DNA from: Nereocystis luetkeana
Lineage: Eukaryota; Sar; Phaeophyceae; Laminariales; Laminariaceae
Reading direction: 5' to 3'
Assembly (NCBI GenBank): GCA_031213475.1
Contig: JARUPZ010000029.1
Span: 8,643,290 to 8,707,289, forward strand
Length of the DNA stretch: 64,000 nt
The notes beneath the pieces were generated by a model that was not told where the DNA came from, did no database searches, and was given only the letters and a program-made list of their open reading frames with translations. Made by a program: the position numbers and the translations under genes. Positions 20,964 through 33,079 of the stretch are shown in pieces. Position 1 is the stretch's first letter; the number at the start of each line of letters is the position of its first letter.

Positions 20964-23094
20964 TGGGGCGAACGTGGAGTGAATGTCAGCGCCTTGAAGC
21001 GACTTACTTACTCGGAGTCATGTCAGTACCTTGAAACGTGGCGTGAACGTCAGTGCCTTCAAACGACTTACTTACGCGGAGTCACGTCAGTACTTGGGGG
21101 GGTGGCGTGAAGGTGGCGTGAACGTCAGTGCCTTGAAACGACTTACTTACTCGGAGTCATGTCAGTACCGTCAAACGTGGCGGGCACGTCAGTACCTTCA
21201 AACGACTTACTTACTCGGGGGGTGGCGTGAAGGTGGCGTGAACGTAAGTGCCTTCAAACGACTTACTTACTCGGAGTCATGTCAGTACCTTCAAACGTGG
21301 GGGGCACGTCAGTACCTTCAAACGATTTACATACTCGGAGTCACGTCAGTACTTGAGGGGGTGGCGTGAACGTCTGAACCTTCAAACGACTTACATACTT
21401 GGAGTCAAACGTCCGTATCTTCAAACGACCACAGCAGTAGGGGTGCACCAAACGTTCCTTAGCGAAGTTTCACACAAACCTGCCAAAGATGAGTTTCGAC
21501 GAAATCCTCGATTGCACAGCTGGTGTTGGGGTATTGGCAGCCAAACTCAAGATCTTCCATGAGCGGCCGGAGCACATGAGGCGTGAATTCAAGATCTTCC
21601 ATGAACGGCCGAACCACATAAGGCGCGAATTCGTCTAATTTCGTGGCGGAGAGGCAGCAGATGTTCTGGAGGCTGAGAGGGATACTCAAGAGACAGCAGG
21701 GGGAAACGAGCCCCAGAAGAGCGCGGGACGACGCGGCAACTCAGAGGAGTTCCTCGGGTGAGCAGACGCTGGGGGATAACAGGGTCTTGATCAAGGAGGC
21801 GGCCAGCAAACGCGGAAGGGAAGGCATCCACGCGGATCGGGCGCACGACCATTGGACCGGGGGGTAGCGAATCACTTCCGTCGAACAGCCCGGTCTGAGC
21901 TATCAGGCGTCTATGAGAGGACGCCGGATCAGGGGTCGGGTAGGTTTGTGTGTACCCCGTTACATAAGCGGCAAAGGATGCTAAAGCATCGTACCATTTT
22001 CAAGTTAGATGCACGGAGCCGCAGTCGCAGTCGTGACCGCCGTAGCAGCCACCACCGCCGTAGCAGGAATGCCACGCAGGAGCGCAACCGCAGTAGCAGC
22101 AACCGAGCACGGCAACGGGAACCCGCAGATCGGGGGGCAATCAGGCCCACCACCTCCGCCGCCGCGGAGGGAGCGTAAACAGCCGGCCCAGCACGAAAAG
22201 GAGGAAGAGGTAGAACAGCATCAGGCGCAGCAACTGGGTCATCAGCCGCAGCAGCAGAAACAGCAACGGAAGCAACAGCAGCAACTGCAGCCGTCGCAGA
22301 AGCCGAAACAGCAGCAGCGACCGTCAGAAGGAGAAGCGGAAGGCGTAGGAGCCGCGTCACGAGCATCGGGGATATCCGTACGTGGCCGAAGCTCGTTAAT
22401 CGTCGAACGGATAAGGAAGGACGCGGCAGCCGGTTTGTCGGGGATATAGAGGAGGAGTTGCCCACGCTGTTACCGGGTAGTGGCCGGGATACCCGCTTTG
22501 CATCGACGATAGTTTTGCGTCGGGCAGGGGGGGTGTTGCAGAGCTACGGGCTCCAGGAGTCGCCCAGGTAGGCGACAGCGTATTCTGTGATGTACGTCGA
22601 CTGACCTGACCAGTGACGCACGGAGGGTGCATCGGGTAAGGCAGCGATAAAGCCGTAGGATGGCTCGCTGTCATATCGATGTAGGTATACAATGGAGTGT
22701 CCCCGGCGGGGGAGGCCATTGTCTGGGTCATGGAAACCCCGTATCGGCTGTAATGGTCGATACGGGTGCTCTGTGGCCCTACCTGGGGTTAGTCAATCCC
22801 ACCAAAGAACGAAAGAAACAAGTCAAACCATATCCTGTTTACACACCGTGCATGCGTCTTGCCCACAACGTTCATGTCAGTTGCCCATCACGTGCATGTC
22901 AGTTAATCCCACGTCGCATTCGCTGAGCAACACCAACACTCAACTCTCGTGGCGTCTGGCCACCCCGTGGCCAGAGAGGATTTAGGAGCGAGGTACGGAG
23001 GAAATCCCCATGAGGACTCTCTCAACAAACGACAACAGCTGGCTATCGAGGTGAGACCGAGCCGATAGCGGCACACAAGAGGGAGGCAGCTGTA
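20964..23094 (+). repeat. Repeat family Y, copy 3 (long copy with satellite)
   Basis: Same order as copy 2: satellite (about 20970-21400), middle part with GAGTTTCGACGAAATCCTCG (21489) and a ~45-bp internal duplication (CAAGATCTTCCATGA twice near 21547 and 21590), CAG-rich part, then the 3' segment ending GGCAGCTGTAAC at 23094. The reading frame through the CAG-rich part differs from copy 2 (Gln-rich, 22009-22449), which argues against a conserved protein. Confidence 0.75.
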
Positions 23095-23924
23095 ACATAT
23101 GCTGAGTGTGCGGGCTATTCGTCTCGAGTGCATGTATCAGCCACCTTACGAGGGACACTACAGCAGATACACTACTGTTGTCAAATGAAACCCAATACGA
23201 GTAAGATTACTACAGTATACTCAAACTCGCGCCGTAGAGGCAACTGGGGTTGAAGTGAGAGGTGGGGCTAAATGCCGACAGTACCACGGCCCCTATCGTA
23301 ACAGTTACCGCGTCGAAAACGCTCGTCCTGGCATGGATGGGAGGAGCTACGTGATAAAATACGGTAGTAGTTAATTATCTCAATATACTTGGAGGTTTCT
23401 TGACGCTGAGTGGTCACCGCTGTTTCGTGGCTTATCGTGGTTGATACCTGGCGCAGCAGTAATTCCATCTATGTCGTTGCGTCTGCTACTACTGCTGTTG
23501 CCCGCTGTTTTTTGTGTTAACAACTTGAATACTGGTTCAGGTGGAGCCATCGCGGGAGGGGTGTGTACCAAGCGCACAACCTACAGAACACCCGTGCGTC
23601 GAAAAGCGAAAATACCTATCAAGCGATCATAACCGAAAGCAACAGCAGCAACATCACCCAAGCATCAGCACTCGATCAAGTGCAGATCATTAATTGGAAA
23701 CACTCCGAACACAAGGCGAGGGGTACTCTTTGGATAACTATGATACGACGCCTCCATATCGGTACAGCGGCAAAGAGCGGCAGAGGGTTGAGGCGAGGTT
23801 CTATACTCGAATGGACATCTACCCGTACAGAGTACAGATGCAAGACAACATGGTATGGACTTGTACAGCAGTAGTACAAAAAAACTCGTACACACTGCAG
23901 TTATCTTTGTACTTCGCATAAATG
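23095..23924. other. Gene-free stretch
   Basis: Short overlapping frames exist on both strands (for example 103 residues at 23563-23874), but none is recognisable. No repeat shared with the rest of the window was noticed. Confidence 0.35.
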
Positions 23925-24766
23925 GTACAGCTTGGCCTCCCTCTTGGGCCGCTATCCACACGATCTCACCTCGATAGCAAGCTGTTGTCATTCGTTGAGA
24001 GAGTCTTGATGGGGATTCCTCCGTACCTCGCTCCTAAATCCTCTCTGGCCACGAGGTGGCCAGACGCCACGGAGTCGGGTGTTGGTATTGCTCAGCAAAT
24101 GCGACGTGGGATTAACAGACATGCACGTGATAGGTAATATTCATGCACGGTGTGTGAACGGGATGTGGTTTGACTTGTTTCTTTCTTCACTTTAGTGTGA
24201 TTGACTAAACGGTCGCCCCGGTGGTTCAAGTGGTTAACCTCTAATTCGACTTGTGTTTGAGTCCTGGGTTCGAGCCTCAGGTGGGTCGGACATTTGACTT
24301 TGTTTGCGAAAAAAAAACAAAAAAAGGATTCAATTGTTGTGAGCGCCTTGCAGCGTGGGTAGGCAAAATTCGATGCGAGTCGACGAGGGGAGAAAATGCT
24401 GAAATCTTCTCGCGATAAAAATGAAGGCACGTACCGTAGCGGGAAGGGGGTAGAAGAGCCTGCTATGTGACCCCGGATCTGAGTTACGAGTTGGAAGGAG
24501 AGAGAGAAGAAGATGTGCGAAGATGATACATGGGATGAGCAAAAAAAAACAAAGTAGAGCCACAGAGCACCCGTATCGACCACTACAGCCAATACGGGGT
24601 TTCCATGACCCATACAATGGCATTCTTCGCCGGGGACACTCCATTGTACTCCTACATCGATATGACAGTGAGCCATCGTACGGCCTTATCGCTGTCTTAC
24701 ACGATGCACCCTCCATACGTCACTGGTCAGGTCAGTCGACGTACATCACAGGATACTCTGTCGCCT
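23925..24766 (-). repeat. Repeat family Y, copy 4, inverted and split by a SINE
   Basis: Reverse-complement match to the 3' segment of Y, starting at the shared terminus (GTACAGCTTGGCCTCCCTCT here) and running to about 24766. It is more diverged than copies 1-3. The SINE at 24210-24553 interrupts it between GATTGACTAA and GTAGAGCCAC; about six bases (CCCCAG in the other copies) are missing at the junction. Confidence 0.8.
24210..24553 (+). mobile_element. tRNA-derived SINE, copy 3, inside Y copy 4
   Basis: Full length from GGTCGCCCCGGTGGTTCAAG to GGGATGAGC followed by an A-rich tail. The B box reads GGTTCGAGCC. No clear target duplication flanks it; instead the host element lost a few bases. 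Confidence 0.9.
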
Positions 24767-25188
24767 GTCCGCGTATGGACGTTGAGATCCATATATATGT
24801 TGACGCCCAGTAAAAAAACACGAGCTTACTAAGTATCTTATGATAGATGCGGAGAAATACGATATGCGGCGAGGATTGAGTTTGTTCTTTCTTGCCGACG
24901 CACTTGTATTCAACTTACCTCTATCATACGGATCGTAACGCAGGGTAACTAGCTTACCACCATAGGTATCAGGTAACGTTACATCGAACGTTACGAGTAC
25001 GCTACATAGAACGTTGAAGGGACATTGCTATTAATAGGAACGGTTCAGGGAACCTTGACGGGCTGCTGTGGAATAAACCTGCCCCTAGCATGGGCATCGT
25101 GATCAGGTGATGGCATCGCCTACCTCGATCACTCCTCTCTCTCCGAACTCTGTGTTGCAGTTGAGAGGATGTTAATCATACACCTACC
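24767..25188. other. Gene-free spacer before LINE copy C
   Basis: Nothing recognisable except repeated AACGTTAC/GTAACGTT words near 24970-25015. It ends at the 5' edge of LINE copy C. Confidence 0.4.
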
Positions 25189-28100
25189 TGCTTCGGCCTG
25201 CCCCGTCCTTGGGGTGGGCCGAGGAAGTCCGCCAGGACCTGCAGCGGTCTAGCGACAGTCACACGAACATCGAGCTTCGGACTAGGTAGGTAGGGAACCT
25301 TGCGCGGTCCGGCTGGTGGCCTGCTCGCTTTAAGGACCGCGTGGGGTGGTGGTGATGTTTTTTCTTCTTGACCCCGACGCCGAGGAGTTCATCCCTCAGG
25401 CAGGACGGGTACATCACCACAGCAGAGAGCGCTACGTGGGCAGCCGGTGGAGTGGAGAGGCTGGCCACAGCGTGGGTATGCATGCACGACAGGAAGGATG
25501 GGATTGTCGGCGTGGGTTGGGACGGCTGCACCCAGCCAACGGAAACCAAGGCGCGTACCGGGCTACGAAACGGAGAGCCACTTTCGCCATAGAGAAGAAA
25601 AGAAGCAAAATAAGACACAAAGGAGGCGGGGACGAGCCTCACGTCGGCTGGCAAAGAAAGCAGCACGCGAGGCTCGTAAGAGACAGAAGGAGGCACTTGT
25701 GACGGTAGCGACCTACAATGTGCGCACCCTGGCTGTAAAGGGGAAGAACGGGTACGGACATGACGAGCGTGTACTGGCGAAGGGACGGCAACTCGGCTGT
25801 GACTTCATTGGCCTGCAGGAAACTCGGAGATCCGGCAGCACGACGTTCCGTGCGGCAGGGTATCGTGTTTTTTGTTCAGGACAGGAAACAACAGCCACCA
25901 GGCAAGGGCCATACGGAGTAGGCCTAGCTGTCAAGGAATCGTTGTGCAGTAAGTCTGTGTACACTCATCTGTTTGTTGACGAGCGGCTAATGTCTATGCG
26001 CTTTGAGCTGGCTGGCAAATGCGAGGCAGTCAATTTCGTCGTTGCGTATGCTCCAACTGATTGTACCAAGGACGCCGAACTGAAACGTATTTTCTGGCAG
26101 AAGCTGGAGTACTTGGTGGAAAAAATCCCGACGAAAGAGGGTCTGTTTGTACTGATGGATGCCAACGCGCGAATTGGACAGAGGAAGGAAGGGTGCGGTG
26201 ATGATGAAAGCAAAGTGCTGGGAGCGTATGGACGTGATGTTCGTAACGATAATGGCAGACAGCTCCTGTCGTTCGCCACCAATTGCAAGTTAGCTCTCAC
26301 CAACACGTTTTTCAGCACGCGCAAGGGTGGGATATCGCATACTCACAACGGCACCGGCCCGAATGACCGTAAGCGGATCGACTACATCCTAACCCGTCAC
26401 GTCCATTGACCTAGAGTACAAGATGCGAAAGTCGTCCCACAGCCTCCTGCCCCAGCTAAGGCTGACTCAGACCACATCTTGTAGATCAAAGTCCGACTCG
26501 GTGGTCATTTTGCGCCCAATAGACAAATACGTAGACCGACAAAACGCCGAGAGTTCGACAGGCAGCGTTTTATGTCCGATGGAAAGTGTCGTGAACGAGT
26601 AGTCTCCAGGGTCATCTCCACTCTCAACCAGCCTACTATCCAGCCCCGTAATACGTCTGGTATGATTGAGTTTTTTACTACGGCTGTTATTGATGCGGTC
26701 GAAAAAGAGGTACCACCCCCTGCACGTCGCCACCGCAGACATCGATGGTGTGAGTCTGCCGAAACCGTGGCCGCATTTATACCAGCATGGACAGCGAGGG
26801 AGGATGCACGACAATTCTTGCGTGCCCACCCCCGGGACAGAACCGCGTGGAAGACCCTGAGATCTGCGTGTGCGAACCTGCAGGAGGTGATTTACGCAGG
26901 ACTGCATGCGTACTTCGAAGCGTACCTTGCCGAAACCGCACGCCTCCTAGCGAACAACGACCAGAGAGGCTTTTACAAGCACCTTAAGAGTACGGTAGGA
27001 TTGGAAGGGACTAAAGCGAGCATCGAACAGTTCATTAGGGACGAGGATGGCACGATCGTACGGGATAAGGTGCGAATTCGTGGACGATGGGCGGGGTTTT
27101 ACCACAAATTCTTGAACACGAAGTCGCTGAAACTCGATCCCACGATCATCGAGCTCGTGCCACCGCGACCGCCTAAACTGTCGCTTAAATATGAACCATC
27201 CATAGACGAGAGGACAGAAGCACTTAAGGGGATGTCGAATTGGAAAGCTGTCGGGCCAGATGGTCTTGCGGTCGAACTCCTAAACATCGACCACCCGGCA
27301 TTCGCCCAGTGCTTTCACAACATCCTTGTCAATGTTTGGTTAACAGGAGAAGTCCCTCAGCAATGGAAAGATGCGATTATCAAGGTCCTTCACAAAACGA
27401 AGGATCGAAATGACTGCAACAACTATAGAGGGATTTCGCTTGTTGCCCACGCAGGAAAAATGTTGTTGAAAATCGTCGCGTCCCTCCTCAGCAACTGCTG
27501 CGAGACCGAGGAACTACTCCCCGAGGAACAGTGCGGTTTCCGCCCCGCACGATCAACGATTGATATGTTGTTCGTCGTGCGCCGGCTGCAAGAGCTCGGA
27601 CGACAGAGGAAAATCCCCTTATACGTGTGCTTCATCGATCTGCAGAAAGCGTACGACTCTGTCGACCGAGAGCTGTTGTGGAAGGTACTCACACGCTTTG
27701 GCGTACCAACCAAGATGCTGAGAATTTTCCGTAATTTCCACGATGGCATGCGGGCTCGCGTGCGTACTGATGACGGCGAGCTCTCGGAATGGTTTGATGT
27801 CACGCAGGGGCTGCGGCAAGGCTGTGTACTATCACCGTTACTGTTCAACGTGTTCTTCGCTGCTGCGTTACACGTCGTACTAGTACGCTTCAGCCAAGAC
27901 GAAGCCATTGTAAGGGATTTGACCCAACTCAGTGAAGCTGAAGTAGTTCGAACAGGGAAGGAGGAGCCATTGGCGTGCGTGCGAAGGTCTGTATGGGGCA
28001 TGTTGTACGCCGATGATGCAGGAATTGTAGTCGGCTGAAGGGCTCGCAAAAATGATGACAGTCATCGTGACTGTCTTCGAAGCAGCAGGCCTCACGGTGT

Positions 28101-29953
28101 CGGAAAAGAAGACTGAGACAATGGTCCTACAAACACCAGACCGGACAACCCTCGCACCACCGCTCGTCATCGAAGCGGCAGGCGAGAGGTATAAGCAGAC
28201 GACCCAGTTCTTATACCTAGGCGGCGTTACCCACGAAAACGCTGCGCTCTCGCTCGAAATCGACCGACGGATCCGCCTCATGCAAGCATGCCTCAAACGG
28301 TTCGGCCCGGAGTTGTATGATAGGACGACCGCCCCCCTTAGCCTTAAAGTCCGAATGCTGAAGGCCGAGGTGATTGAGACCCTGCTGTACGGGTGTGTTA
28401 CGTGGACCCTCAGAGCGGAACACTTTGCCAAGCTTCGAACGGCTCACCACCAAGTCCTGTTGCGAGTCATTGGCTTCCAGCGCCGACTTCATACTGACCA
28501 TGCCACTCTCTTGTACGCGAACGCCCTCAAGACGACACGTTGCGAGAGCATCGAAACGACCATTCGTAAACGGCGGCTCTTCTTTGCGGGGGGCGTGGTA
28601 CGGCAAAGCAAGGAGCGATTACCCAGTCGGGTAATGTTCGGGACGATAACTGGTGGGGAGAACCCGAGACCAGGCGGACAGTGTAAGACTTGGCATATAT
28701 GCATAGTCGAATACCTTAGGGAGTTCCGAGCCACCGAAGCGTCAACGGACGTTGCCCCCTTGGTGTTTGGAGTTCAGACCGCGTTGTGGTCCACTGCAGC
28801 CAAGGAGGCGGGGAAGTGGTACCGGGGCATCCTTGAAGCAGCCGAACGGTTCATGATGAGGTGGCACGAGGCTGAGGCTGAGATGAGTAGGCAGCGCCGC
28901 GCATCCGCCGTGGATGGTGTCCAAGGGAACGGGGGTGGAGGGGGCAACAGGAGAAGTGGCAGAAAGCCCGACCAAGGGAATGCGGAGAGGGGGGGGAACA
29001 GGAGGGGTAGAAGGGAAACGGCGGTAGACGAAAGTAGGAAGGAGATGGCAGACAGGGTAGCAAGGCACCAAGTCGACTAGGAAGTAGAACATGACCATAC
29101 TACTAGTGCTACCAACTGGTGCAGCTGGTTCGAACGCGGTCTTCCCTTGTCTTCTCTTCTTGTTTAGTTTGGTTCCTTTCTTGCGCTGACTCTCCGTGAT
29201 TTTCGTTTGTTTTTATTTCTCTTCCTTTTCTGATTGATAAGCTGTACTGAAGGAGCCGTGTGGCGTGGTTGGATGACGAACCTGCTCTGCTTATTTCGTA
29301 TTGTCTGACGCCAAGGGGCTGGTCATAGTTGACGAACGCAGGGCGGAGACGGCAGTCTGGGTAGCAAGGTACCAGGCGGATTAGCAGGGAGGACCTGGCT
29401 ATACTACTTGTACCACAAACTGCTGCCGCCACCTGGAAGGTGCTTTGGGCTTTGGTCTGCTTGTTATTTCCCCTTTGTTATTTTTCCTCGTTTTTTTTTC
29501 CCTTGGTTCTTTGTCTTACTCTGTTTACAAGCAGTGGTGTTTTTCGTTATTTTTTTTTTTCTTTTATTTTCTCCAGCTCTTTTTTTTTCAAGTGTTGGCC
29601 ACCTCGCCTGCGGGGGGGGGGGACGACAGATTGTTTCTCCTAGTTTTTGCTTTCATTTTTTTTCTTTTTCTCTTTCGATTTGTCTACTTTGTTTTTGTTT
29701 TCTCTTTGATTGTTTCTTTTCGTTTCTCTATTTCATAGATTGCGTATGTCGTGCCTGTCGTATCTAGTATGATGACATGGCTTTGCATTGCCCACTGCAG
29801 TGCATACTGCCCACGTGGCAACGTAGTATCTCTGTGGCGTAGCTTTGTGACCACAGAACTTGTATCTCTTCTAGGATTGAAGAATCGGCATGGACACTGG
29901 TTGTGCTGGATGTCGACGGGTAGAAAGAACGGTTTAATGTGAAGGACACACAC
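25189..29953 (+). mobile_element. LINE copy C, near full length, disabled
   Basis: The element is about 4.76 kb: 5' UTR from CTGCTTCGGCCTGCCCCG, an ORF region 25447-29080, and a ~870-bp 3' UTR ending GGTTTAATGTGAAGGACACA. It is the only copy here with both ends. Similarity to copies A and B is very high, so the family moved recently. A target duplication was not evident. Confidence 0.9.
25447..29080 (+). pseudogene. LINE endonuclease-RT ORF (copy C), three disabling changes
   Basis: The ATG start and basic N-terminus match copy A. The endonuclease runs to 26409, where CGA of copy B is TGA (26407-26409). TAT of copy B is TAG at 26482-26484 inside the SDH-LYIK stretch. The frame resumes (26572-28038) through the RT, including [17 protein letters not shown] and YADDAGI, then a 5-base deletion near 28028 shifts the frame and stops it just after the catalytic motif. 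The remainder (28052-29080) carries the C-terminal domain. Copy C keeps the nine bases near 27377-27388 that copy B lacks, so it preserves the ancestral RT fingers sequence ([13 protein letters not shown]). Confidence 0.9.
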
Positions 29954-30147
29954 ATGTTAGTTCCGTTTGCACGTTGGTTTTATCTCGTGTACGCTTTCTC
30001 CGTCTGGCGTATTTTTAGGCAGCCTAATGTCTACCTGGTATTTGTTTTGGTGTTTCGGATCTTCCTATTAATAGGGTTCCAGCACTATTGTGTGACCACG
30101 GACTCCTTCGTCCGAGAGTTAATGTGAGAACAACAACAACGACCATA
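29954..30147. other. Spacer with a TACCTGGTA site
   Basis: No gene. TACCTGGTA lies at 30032-30040. The word TCTCGTGTACGCTTTCTCCG near 29980 resembles one near 33003. Confidence 0.4.
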
Positions 30148-30499
30148 GTCGCCCCGGTGGTTCAAGTGGGTAACCTCGAATTCCGTTGTGTTTGAGTCCT
30201 GGGTTCGAGTCCCAGGTGGGTCGGACATTTGACTTTATTTGCAAAATTAATATATACCAGGTATATATGGATTCAATTGTTGAGAGCGCCTTGCAGCGTG
30301 GGTAGGCACAATTCGATGCGAGTCGACGAGGGAAGAAAAGGCTGAAATCTTCTCGCGATAAAAATGAAGGCACGTACCGTAGCGGGAAGGGGGTAGAAGA
30401 GCCTGCTATGTGACCCCGGATTTGAGTCACGAATTGGAGGGAGAGAGACAAGATGTGCGAAGAGAATAAATGGGATGAGCAAAATAAAAATAAAAATAT
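30148..30499 (+). mobile_element. tRNA-derived SINE, copy 4
   Basis: Full length from the GTCGCCCCGGTGG head to GGATGAGC plus an A-rich tail. Between the tRNA head and the body, where other copies have a simple A-rich linker, this copy reads TATATACCAGGTATATATGG, containing a TACCAGGTA site at 30255-30263 (see findings). Confidence 0.9.
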
Positions 30500-31023
30500 A
30501 TAGGATACCAAATAATGAAGAGTTTTGTTGTGACGTACGTATTCTTTACCAAGCGCTGATTGGGTACTTTTTTTAAGATTCATCTTTCCCCCCGGACACT
30601 TTTTGTCACTTTTTTACGTCTAAAAAGTCCAGTCCCACCCCTAACCAGTAACAGTAAAGCATAAAAATAAAATATCGGTGACAAAAAAAAACGGAAGTAG
30701 TAGAGGTGCTTCCAGGCACTTATTTGATTGCACACATGGCCATAATGAGTTTTTTGTGGGCAATGCAACACAGGTGCGTCGTGCACAAGAGGAATAAAGC
30801 TGATCGTCCATCTCTAAGCAACCACCACATGTGAGTACAAACGAGTGTCGGCTCAATAGGCTGACCTACCTAGGGATACAAAGTGTCCCGCTGTCCTGTA
30901 CCTTAACACGTAAGTGGCGTCTGTCGGCAAGGCCCTTGCGCTTTTTGTCAATACAAGTTTTTGTTACTGTTTTCCTTTCGCTTTGCTTTTCTAGACGAGG
31001 GAGTTTGCTCCCCCCACTGCACA

Positions 31024-31845
31024 ATGGAGACTCATGAGGACGGAGGCTCTGCTTCCCCTCGTGGTGGACGAGATACTGAGGCCCAGTCCCCTCAGTGCCC
31101 CACCGCCCAAGGCTCGTCGAAGTGCCTTGCACAACAGACCACCAAGCGGAGCGTCTCGGCGTTTGCCCCATGATGACGTGGATCGCGCGCCTTTTAAGAC
31201 ACGCCGGCACGAGGAGCCAGACCCTCGGCTGGATCTTCAAGACGAAGCTCGAGTAGCTTCCGGCAGATGGACCTCGTGCGAGCTCTGCCGTCCTAGCACC
31301 TGGCTCCGCTGAGGGCGTTGCTCCAGCTGCTCCTGCTCTGGGCCGGAGCGCGTCGGACAAATCTGGACGTCGCGCTTTTCACGCCACCCAGCTGCGCTCT
31401 TCGTCGTCGGATCTACCTACTTCTGGGCCAGATGAGGGAGTGATTGAGACTATTTTTCCGCCTCGTATTCCGTTGTTGCCTGATCTCGCTCGCACGCGTA
31501 GGATATCCGCGAGCGATGCTGCCACTTGTGATTCTTTCCCCGCGACGCGAGCACAAGATGCGATTTTCCCGTGCCTAAGTCACACGATGACACGCTGGAT
31601 TTCGGTGTTGAGCCCGCTTCTCTAGCTGCTTTTCCTGCAAACGAACATTCTGTGTCTGCCAATTCCGTATTGCTGCGCCTTTTGATACTCCTGACAGAGG
31701 GAGCGATGCTGCCGCTCGTGAGATTTTCCCCGCGCCTCGCCCGCAAGCACCCAAGACGGCACACCGGATTCCAGTATTGCGCCTGCCTTGCCCGCTGGTG
31801 TAGCGACCCGCGACGATTCTGCTGGAAAACATTGTGCTGATGCAC
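31024..31845 (+). pseudogene. Broken frames of unknown origin inside the LTR-like unit
   Basis: An ATG at 31024 gives a 49-residue Ser/Gln-rich frame; a second phase (31034-31312) continues with acidic and basic residues. Downstream, two related segments with GAGCGATGCTGCC and TTTCCCCGCG(A/C) near 31512-31545 and 31703-31735 suggest an internal duplication. No domain was recognised. A decayed gag-like region is possible. Confidence 0.3.
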
Positions 31846-32062
31846 ATTTTACGAGCGTGGTCTCAGTCTCCGTCGTGCACGAAAAAAATAAAGAATAAAG
31901 CTGCTCTTCTATATTTTAACACATATTGAGTACCAACGAGTACCGGCTTACTCTTACGGGGGACCATAGTTAATAGGACCAAATATTGTCATTAATAGCA
32001 AAAATGGTTAAATATATACCATGGTAGGTTTTTATGTACACCATAGATAGGTCCTATTCACT

Positions 32063-32573
32063 ATGTGCGTGTGTGTTCTTCACATTAAACCGTTCCTCTA
32101 CCCGTCGACACCCAGCGCAACCAGTATCCGTGCCGTTTCTTCAATCCTAGAAGAGATGCAAGTTCTGTGGTCACAAAGCTACGCCACAGAGTTACTACGT
32201 TGCCACGTGTGCAGTGTGCACTGCAGTGGGCAATGCAAAGCCATGTCATCATCCTAGATACGACAGACACAACATACGCAATCTATGAAATAGTGAAACG
32301 AAAAGAAACAATCAAAGAGAAAACAAAAACAAGGTAGACAAATCGAAAGAGAAAAAGAAGAAAAATGAAAGCAAAATCTAGGAGAAATAATCTGTCGTGC
32401 CCCCCCCCCGCAGGCGAGGTGGCCAACACTTGAAAAAGAACGAGCTGGAGAAAAGAACGAAAATAAAATAATATAAGAAAAAACACCACTGCTTGTAAAC
32501 AGAGTAAGGCAAAGAACCAAGGAAAAAAGTAATAAGGAAAAATAACAAACGGGAAATAACAGGCAGAGTCCCC
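32063..32573 (-). mobile_element. Solitary LINE 3' tail, inverted
   Basis: Reverse complement of the last ~510 bp of the LINE 3' UTR, from GGGAAATAACAGGCAG at its truncated 5' side to the terminus CACATAGTGAATAGG. It is the longest isolated tail here and lies directly beside SINE copy 5. Confidence 0.9.
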
Positions 32574-32582
32574 CGTAATAAT

Positions 32583-32924
32583 CTTTCTCTTTCTTTCATC
32601 CCATTCATTATCTTCGCACATCTTCTTCTCTCTCTCCTTCCAACTCGTAACTCAGATCCGGGGTCACATAGCAGGCTCTTCTCCCCCCTTCCCGCTACGG
32701 TACGTGCCTTCATTTTTTATCGCGAGAAGATTTCAGCCTTTTCTTCCCTCGTCGACCCGCATCGAATTGTGCCTACCCACGCTGCAAGGCGCTCTCAACA
32801 ATTGAATCCCTTTTTTGTGTTTTTTTTTGCAAATAAAGTCAAAGTCCGACCCTCCTGGGGCTCGAACCCAGGACTCAAACAAGTAGAATTCGAGGTTAAC
32901 CACTTGAACCACCGGGGCGACCGG
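32583..32924 (-). mobile_element. tRNA-derived SINE, copy 5
   Basis: Full length, minus strand, head at the right edge (CCGGGGCGACCGG) and body to TCATCCCATTCATTATC. The A-rich tail is degenerate. It splits the right repeat of the small LTR-like unit together with the adjacent LINE tail. Confidence 0.9.
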
Positions 32925-33079
32925 CGATAGGCAGACCTGGCCAGGGATACAAAGTGTCCAGCTGTCCATGATCTTAACAGTAGTCTTTAAATTGATTTCA
33001 TCTTGTCTACGCTTTCTTCGTCTCGTGTAGCAGAAGTTTCAATGCTTATCACGGTATTTCCGCGGGACGGCAATATCGC

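Larger units (their letters stand above)
30777..32990 (+). mobile_element. Small LTR-element-like unit, right repeat split by LINE tail and SINE
   Basis: A direct repeat at about 30777-30925 (CGTCGTGCAC, AATAAAGCTG, GAGTACAAACGAGT, AGGGATACAAAGTGTCC, CTGTCC) recurs from 31870 to ~31955 and resumes at 32925-32990. The second copy is interrupted by a LINE 3' tail and a SINE. The two repeats flank ~0.95 kb that opens with an ATG at 31024 (METHEDGGSASPRGG) and has broken frames to 31845. A TGGCG word just inside the left repeat (30922) could be a primer-binding site. This looks like a non-autonomous LTR element, but LTR ends and target duplication could not be fixed. Confidence 0.5.
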
